Source: Apus apus
Lineage: Eukaryota; Chordata; Aves; Apodiformes; Apodidae
DNA length: 64,000 nucleotides
Direction: 5' to 3'
NCBI RefSeq assembly: GCF_020740795.1
Contig: NC_067285.1
Location: 78,966,842-79,030,841 of the forward strand
Each line of letters opens with the position of its first letter. Position 1 is the first letter of the stretch. The notes beneath the pieces were generated by a model that worked only from the letters and a program-made list of their open reading frames with translations, did no database searches and had not been told where the DNA came from. Position numbers and translations under genes: made by a program. Of this stretch, positions 52,101 to 61,100 are shown in pieces.

Positions 52101-55100
52101 CAATTTTGGTTGAAAAGAAGCCTGTTGTTGACAGAACAGATTGAGATTACATTGACTGACAAAGTAAAGGAAAGCTGGTGAAGATAGTACCTGAAAGGTT
52201 TATTTAAACATAATTCTGAAAGTTTTTCACAGGATCAGTCTGAATTTTAATTGTATATGCAATGTAAGCTGGCAGAGGAAAGAAAAATGTGACTTTAAAT
52301 TTTGAGTTCTTAACAAAAATGGTTTTGGTTGGTAACTCTTTATAATTGTAATGCCTTTGTCTCAAGTATTCATCTTGAAGATCTCACAGGAAAGAACCTA
52401 TGATAATACATAGGCCGTATCATAACCCATGAGGAAATTGAGAGGGAACTAAGAGTTATTAACTCCACATGATTCCTGTGATCAGGAACTCTTAGGTCAA
52501 TATAGAGGAAGACAAGTGAAATTTATACCTAATATTTTGCATTGATGAGGCAACGTATGTTGTTTGGTATTCACACAATGAGAGAATGTATATAATGTGA
52601 AATCAGAGAATTTCCATAACAGGAAGCAATGCAATTCCACATCAGCTGAAGGTGTTCAAAGTGCCCCTGCATCACTGGCCTTTCTGCTCTTGTCCCTTAG
52701 CATCATAATATTCTAAAAATAATTCTTGTCTTACAGGTTTGCCAACTGACAGATAACCAAATATGTCACTTGGTGAAAATGACACGTGATTTTAGCCTGC
52801 TTTTTTATAAGGTACTGACACATGTTTCTGAGAAACCTCCAAAACTTGACTCCGGAATGTTAGTTGTATGTGATAATCTAGTAAAAACAGTAAAAAGATG
52901 CAACAGGACAAGTGTTTTAATGAGTAGGAATGATGATTTCTGTGCACTTTATTAATTGTGAATTGTCAAATGAAGGAAAGGTGAGGGAGTCTAGACTGTA
53001 AGAATGTGCACAGCTTGACCCAATTGCAACAGAGGAGTTTGACAGATGCTGCCTGAGGGCCAGTTCAGTTTTGCTGTGCATGTGCTATAACGACACTATG
53101 AACATGGCAGAATTGATACAGATTAAGCACACACTTCTATGTAAGGTATCATAAAGGTCATTCTTCAAACTGGGAACTAGAGGATGCCCCAGGGAAGTAT
53201 GAAGGAAATTCATGGGGCTTCCTGTATGAAACTTGAAACAGCAAGTATATTTATTTGACTACATAGGTTCTTAACTTTTAACAACTTTTTTTTCCCTAAC
53301 TGAAACAACTTTTCTAGTTGCTACATTTTCATCAGGATTTCATTTCTTCTCCTGTAAACTTGAATTCCTGGATGCTCTTTAACTTTCTGAAAAATACAGA
53401 CTTTGACCTAATTGTTGTATATTGTTTCTCTTCAAGATGCATGTGGGGAAATGAACAGCAGCAGTGGAATTCTGGTCTGTTTCTCTTAGTATGCATGAAA
53501 GGCAAGGAGCTAGTGCTACTAAAAATTCTTTTTTTTTTTAGGCTAGACAGAGGGCAGCTAACTTTATTAATGTTGTTTTTTAATCAGAAAGGCTAAAAAT
53601 GTAATTTAATAGTCTGCTTAAATGAACACACTGAAGAGAAAAGTTTAGTTTTCTGGCTAAGGAAGTCTTTTCGTTCTCCAAACTTCATAGTGAAGTCTTA
53701 ACAGTAAAGACAGAGCATCCAGTTCTGCAACAGCTATAATACTAGGATATTTAAACATGTCACGGGCTTTTAGACTAACAATAAACAAGTTAAACTTTCT
53801 CAGTTTAGCCATTTCCAAAAGTTCTATTATCTATACATAACAAGTGTTCACCAGTTAAAGGCTTTTAAAGAGCCCTAACCCCCTTGCCAAGTCTCTTTAA
53901 GAAAAAGACATAAAATAGGTTAATAAGCTGGGTAATGCTTGATAATTTTTATAGACTGTTATAGAATGTTTGTAGTAATCGTACTATCTAATTTGAAGTA
54001 ACACCTTACAGATGCAAAGATGAGGAATCTTGTTTGTATAAAAAGCTGCTGCTTTTGTTTTGGTTTTAAATAGCTCAATGGAAGGAAATTACTAGTAAGA
54101 AACTAACTGTAAACCTTGAGGGAAAGCAAACTGCTTGTGACTATTCATGCAAACATATATTAGTAATTACTTCTGATTTAATTACTAGATTGCACTGGAA
54201 AAAGTGTTCTCATTCAGTGAGGCTGATGAATAAGAGCACAGCAGAAGCCAATCTGCCGTGCCTAAAGACTGGGGAAACTCCAAGGATCTTCATGCATTAT
54301 GGAGCTAGGGCTATTGAGTTATGTCAGAGCTGGGCTGGTATTGCTGAGCCAGCTGTGGAAACGCTGGAACTGTGCCCAGGAAAATGTGATTGCAAATGCT
54401 GAAGCTCACATGGCTCTGCAGACTTGGCTGCACTTTTACTAGGCTTTTCTTGTGGGGGAGTTTTTTGTTTGGGTTTTTTTGAACTTTTTTCTGTTTGTTT
54501 TCTGATATTTTTAGCTGGAGTGTGTCTATGCTGATTCTGTATGAATTGTCCTGTTAAACGTACCAGCCTCTGGAGGCTGTTTAGGTCACTGTGCCCTTTG
54601 GGCTTGCACTGTATGTAATTTAATACGACTTTCTGCCAGGATCTTGGGAGCTTGCCATAGTGCCAAGTGGCTTTTCATGACCCAACTTGTCTGTCATGGC
54701 CAGTGCTAAGATGAAACTGGGCAATTTTACGGTATACTACCTGACTCCTACAGAATCTCTGGACAATTTCTGCATTGCACAGTTCTTTAGGTTTTGGTAA
54801 GGTTTATTAATCAGATTGTAGCATCAGGTCTGAGCCAGCCCTATGGTGTATTTTTGGTTCTTTTTGGAAGGAGAGAAGGTGTTGGTAGTTTTGTGGTTTG
54901 CTTATTTTCTTTTTGTTTTGTATGCTGCACTGATTGGACCTCATCAGTTCTTTAAGAACACTTCTGCAGATGCCAGATCAAAGGTGATGGGTGCTGAATC
55001 TGAGCTAGCTGATCCAGCTGAACTGAGGGGGTTCCTCACATGTATTTACTTGCACCTTGATACCATGTTTTTTAGTCTTGTGTATTTTATTCCATTATGT

Positions 55101-58100
55101 AGAGAAGACCAGACACTCTTCTACCTGGTTTAAAGTAAATTATTTTCATAAAAGAATATGAATACAGACGATAGCCCTTATTAGTGTGCCCTAACTATCT
55201 TTATGTAGTCATTGAGCTGTCAGTTTACATATGTTTTTTTATTTTAGCTTCAGCTGAACTGTAGGAATGACATGAAACTCATACTGAGTCTCTAACTTGT
55301 GTTTTAAACACGTTCTGTTTTAGTGTCGCAAAACTGGGTCTCCGCTCTACAAACACTACAAAGTGTACAAGCGCCCAACCTGTGGTCAGTGCAATGGGAA
55401 GATCACTGTGTGTCGTTTAGGAGAGAATAATAGGATGACTTACTTCTGTTCTCAGTGTCAAAAGGTGGATCCCCAGCTTGTCAATGTTAGGTATGATAGT
55501 AACTTTATAACATTTTTAAGCAGTGTACTTCAAAATGCTATTACAGTAAGAGGATATCTCAAATAGAAAGGATCCTTGTGTGTTTTACATCTAAGTTCAC
55601 TTGACTTTGCAAAAGAAAAATGTTTTGGCCATTGGTATTTAAAAATCATTAAAAGCTTTAATTCTTTCGTACTGTTTCTTTCAAAGACCCCATCTGTTAT
55701 GAAATAGCTATTACTCTAATCAAATGTGGGAATTATACAACAATTCAGACTACTCAGAATTATAGGCTGCCTCTGGAAAAATTGCCCCTTGTTCTTGGTG
55801 TTACCAACATAATAGGCTTGGAAGTTTAAACACAATTGAGTTGAATGGCATAAGGAAGGTAAGAATTTAAGTCCATAGGATAGCCCCTTCCCTCATGGAA
55901 TATCTAGGTAGCTGTGCATTTACATAATTTTTTTTTCTGGCTGAAGAGTTACACTAAGGAAAACTAAAACTTCAGTAAATCCAGAGTGCAACAAGTATTG
56001 TAGGGCTTAGTACCTTTCTTCTTTCTTATCTATCAAATTTGGAAAGCTTTTACTACAGGTGTGCCACAGAGACACATTGAGGTCTACATAAATTGTGCTA
56101 ACAGCAGCTTTCCTCTTTATACTTTAGAAAAGCACAAAATGCATTTGATATCACAAAGGGTAAAAGGTAAAAGTTCCAAAAGCATCTTATTCAGACTCTT
56201 ACATACCTAATTTATTCTTGAAAATTTTCATCTGAAGTTTCAGAATCTTGCCTCTTTATACAGAGCTCTGTCAATCTAATAAAAGATACTGCTGCATTTT
56301 GCAAACTTTCCTTTCATTAGTGTGTGTGTATGTATTTTTTTAGATAAGATTTACACAACACACAAATCCCTCTCCCACCTCCAACCTTCTTTCAAGATTC
56401 AGATGGCTAGTGGAATTTTGGATAAAGCTTAAAAATCACCTTTAAGTACAGATCAAATATAGAAATTCCAGCACGGAAGATAAATATTTCACATGCTGAT
56501 AACCTTAATCTGCTATCTTTTTAGAGAGTGATAATGAGAAGTGTTTTGCAGAAGGGTAGGAAGAGACTAATGTTCTTTTGAGTCAGACGGCTAGAAAATG
56601 ATGCAAGAAGAAATGAACAAGTAGTTGCTTGGTTTTTTTGTTGGTGTTTTTTTTGGTTGTGTTGTGTTTTGTTGTGTTTTTTTTTTGTTAAAAAATAATT
56701 ATACAGTAGTAGATTTCAGTGAAAAACATGGTAACATTAGCTATAAAAGATAAAGGTGATTTCTTGTACTGCCCTCATCCTTGTATCTTCAAGTTACATT
56801 TAACATGCTAACAATGTTAGGATATTATGACAAGATTAGTCCTTGGTATCATGTAGTGACTGTAAAATAGTAACTATGATTCTAAATGTGACTGTAAAAT
56901 AGTAACTATGATTCTAAATGAAGTGTATCAACATAGGAGGTAGTATAATTTACAGGAAAGTAAATGAAATTTAACCTATAGAGGTGTCTGGAGTACCACT
57001 TTGGCTCACCAGTCACGGCTAGGACATTCCTGAATTCTTTCCAAAAAGCAGAAAAAAACCTCCAAAGAAAATCCTTAATTTCAAACAGGCTCCTAAATGT
57101 TAAAAGGTGTTCAAGTAATGGTAACACACAAGTCTTTCTAACTTAAAAGTTTTTCAGTTATATTGGCTGTTAGGATAGTAAAGTGGTCTAATGGGTGCCA
57201 TTTAAATGAGAAAGAAAATAAATCATTTTTCTAGACAGTGTGACTTTCTGTTCAGCCTCTGAACAGTTCTTCATCCAGTAATGCCTTTGTTAGTAAGCAT
57301 TTTGTACAAGGGATGGGGGAAAAGTACTAAAACAGTCTTTCTCACCAGGTTTCTTCCTGCAGTACTTAAAAGTGGTAGGGAATTTGAGAGAGGCTGGGGG
57401 GCATTGTGCTGGAGAGTACATCAGTTAATTCTTAACTTTTTGTCTGTTTTTGTTTAAATACTTTTATTTGTATTCTGCAGCATTAGAAAAGATTTGTCCT
57501 TGAGGTAAAGGAAAAAAATAAATCAAACTCTAACCATCACATGCTGTCCAAACTATGATAGGCAGGCATAACACTGTGTACTACTTGTTCTCTAGCCCTG
57601 TGCCTCCCTGCACATAATGGTGTAAGGCAATTTGTAGAAGAAACGTCACAAAAGACTAACATCATTCTTCTGTTTCACAGCAAACTGCCAACTAGAAATA
57701 GCCTAATTGGCTGGGCATATGTCAGGGAGTCATCTTGCAATGAACATGTAGCTCAGAAATCTGAAGAGGAGTGGATATGTATGCGCTGTACCCTAATAAA
57801 TAAGCCTTCTGCTGAAATTTGTGATGCCTGTTTGACTTCAAGGCCTGAAGGTACTGAAAAGTTGTCTGGAAGTTTGACTTCAAGGCCTGAAGGTACTGAA
57901 AAGTTGTCTGGAACCTTTACTGGGAAAGGGGGCAGGGTTGTAGTTTTGATGCGGTTTTTGAAACTGTAGCACTGTAGAAATGTCTCTTTGTGAATTGTAT
58001 TTATATATAACATTAGCTAACTTAAAGTCAGATTTTGAGGAAATCTTAAACAGGCAATCATGGAAACACTCTAAAAGTGTTTTGTTTCCAGCTTTGTGTG

Positions 58101-61100
58101 CAGGTGGGATTCTGTAGACAGGCCTCAGCAGTGATGCTTAATCAGGTTTTTCCTGGGGCAAGGAGTGAGACAAAATGGCATTCTTCCAGCTCTCCTGAAA
58201 ATCATTACAAGCTTGCAGCATGTGTCAGATACAGAAGTAATCAGGGTGCAGACAAGTAATTATCATTTTTTAATGTGGACAAAAGCAATATATTTTAGTA
58301 CTCTTTCCAAAGGTATGTTGGGTTTCTCAGGGGCTAGGTTTTTACCTCCAAATTCAGGGTAAGGATGATTCTGGGTTTATCTCAAATTTGGTTTTTGTTT
58401 CTTATTGGAGCTTTTAATGCTGCAATCTAGATTAAAAAACTAATACTTCACTGACTATGTAGTGCATTATTTATTGAAGTGATTGAAATCTGCATACTGC
58501 AACTTCTTTATTTTTCTAGCTCCAGTGCTGCAACACTGCAATAAAGGATATTTGTAAACAATAGACAGGCTTTTTGTATCTGAGAAGAATTAATGTTTTT
58601 ATATGGGCTCCAGGACCTATTATTCACTGAATTTAACTATATGATTCAAAGTATATATGCTGAAATCAGAATTAAGATCACATTTCCATAGCTTTAGTGG
58701 TACTTTGAATCATACTTTCTAAAGTGCCTCCGAAGTCCCAGCTTGTGAAGTGTCTTTATGGTACCAATCTCTTCTTATAAAATAAGTTCCAATGTTTTTT
58801 TTTCAAACTATTGATTAATTCTAGTTATCCATTTATGAATGGAGTGATGTGTGTGAAACTCTTATCTTGCACTGGCTGAAGTCCATTTCTTCAGGCCAGG
58901 AATCAATAGAAGTATGACTTTGTGTTTTACATGACACTTATTACCAGCTGAGGCTAATCTTGTGCAATTCTTGTGCAAAATCAGTGCCAGAAACTCGGAA
59001 GTTTTAATCTGTCCACAGACTCAGACTTGCCAACTAATATTTATCCTGGAATTAATACCACCAGCTACATACCATTACTGAAAACAGCTTGGAATTTGAA
59101 GATGTGTTACGCTCAGTTGAATCTTACTACAAAAATTCTTAAAAGAAAGAAATAAAATTAGGAGTGGTATTTGAGATCTTACTTAAACACGGTTTTGCTT
59201 ACCTCTCTCTTTTTGGACTTTAAGATTCCTTGCCTTCTTACTTTTTATATCTTTTAAGTTGTTTCTGAAATTAACTACTGTCAGCAGAAGCATTTGAATT
59301 ATGGAGGACAGAATATTTGGTATGTAAAGGCAGCTGTTAGCCATACAGCTGAAATAACTCAGTCTGATGACAGAGATAACTATTTACTACTACATTTTAA
59401 TTTCCTTGCTCCTTTGCTAAGTACAAGACTAAGCTCCTGTTCTTTCTTAAAGAAACTTGAATGCCCTGGATTGAGTTTTATTGTGCAGCAGTGGCAAAAT
59501 TGAAGGGGCTTGGAAGCAAGTATTGTTGAGAGTAAACTGTAGGGATTCTTATTCCGACTGAGAAAGCCTTTGGAAAGAGTATGCTCTTGTGCATGCCTTA
59601 ACTACCCATTTTTCTTCTGCTTAATTCCCTCTTCCTTGAATGGAGGGAAGATTTAGGAGGGAGACACTTACTGGAGATGGTAGAAAAGAAAGGACTCTGT
59701 TCTTGATCACTATGGCTTCACAGCTATCTAACAAAGATTGCACCTAGGGACACCATAAAGTTCTCCTTTTCACCCTTTTCTCAGGAAAGATTACTTACAG
59801 ACTCCTTATTTATTAAAATTTATTTATTTAAAAATTTTAAACATTTATTAAAATTGCATTAATAAATTATGCCCACTTTTTTTGGAATTATTATTGCCCT
59901 CTAAGTGGGCCTCTGATTATGTGCAGAAACATGGTTGTTCGCGTCAGGAAATGAATGTAGAGTAAATGTCTGATCTTGCTAGCTTCTGAAGCCTCTTACA
60001 GTAAGAGATCGATAAGTTTGGATGCACACAGTGTCGGGAAAGGATAGGAACCCTTTAAGCACTAGAAAACCCAGCAAATACATATTCCCTTTTGTGTCAC
60101 TGGTAAAACAATACTTTAAAAATGGATAACATATTGCTGCTGGAGGTACCATACCCTGTGATCTCCCAGTGCTGGGATTATAAAAGATTATTTTGAAAAA
60201 TTAATTCTTTTATTCCCTGCTTTTGGGCCAAATTCAGTTTTGTAGGGTTAATTCTCCAACAGCTTTAATTTACAGAGTACTATTCACATCTGGTCCTATT
60301 CAAGCAATAGTAATGTTATCTTGAAACACATTGTATGTGACTCAAAAACGCATGAGCTTTTTATTGTAAGAAATTTGGTACTGTATCTAATGTGTGACAG
60401 GTTTTGAGATCTTTCAAGTTATTATGCTAAATTTACTCTTTCATTCCCTGTATGAGTTATGAATACAGACTAGAAATATGATGTATTACTCTACACAGAC
60501 ACATTATAACCAATAACTTATTTTTTCTTAGTTCCAAAAACAGAGAATGTTGAAGATTCTGCAGCTTTAAATGCAAACTTACTGAAGTACCCTTGTAATG
60601 ATTTCAGAAAACCAAGTACAGAAATAAAGATCAATAGAAAAGCTGCATTTGGAACTACAACTCTTGTCTTAACAGATCTTGGTAACAAAGCTGTTTTGAG
60701 AAATGATATCCTGACATCTGATGCACACTCTCAGTGTGTTGCTCCAAAAAGCAACTGTAGCCAGATCCAAAACAATGTCTACCAGTCAGGGGGAAGCACA
60801 GACAAGGATTGCTCAACACACATAACTGCTATGGCTTTGTCCTCCTGTCAGCAACCTCTCTCTTTCAAACACATACAGAAGAAACAGAAAACTGGTCATC
60901 TACCTTCTGTTCACCAATATAATGTAGCAGCCATGTAAGTATTCTGAAATGTAAACAAATCTTTTTATGACCTCATAAACCAACTTTATCTCTGAAGATT
61001 AATGGAATACTCTGCAGTTGGGTTCAGACACTGCTGTCTTTAGATTACTGCCAGAGGTAACTGATTCTCTTGGGTAACTAAAATTACTTTCAGATTTCAA

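Larger units (their letters stand above)
55491..57680 (+). other. NEIL3 intron 6
   Basis: Contains a T/G-rich low-complexity tract (56631-56688) and an exact 32-bp tandem duplication (56856-56919). No gene seen. Confidence 0.7.

Noticed and set aside
55491..55566. Continuation of exon 6 into intron 6 as a shorter protein end
   Set aside because: The frame stays open to a stop at 55564-55566, but the downstream exon 7 in correct phase carries the expected NEIL3 sequence, so this is only intron read-through.
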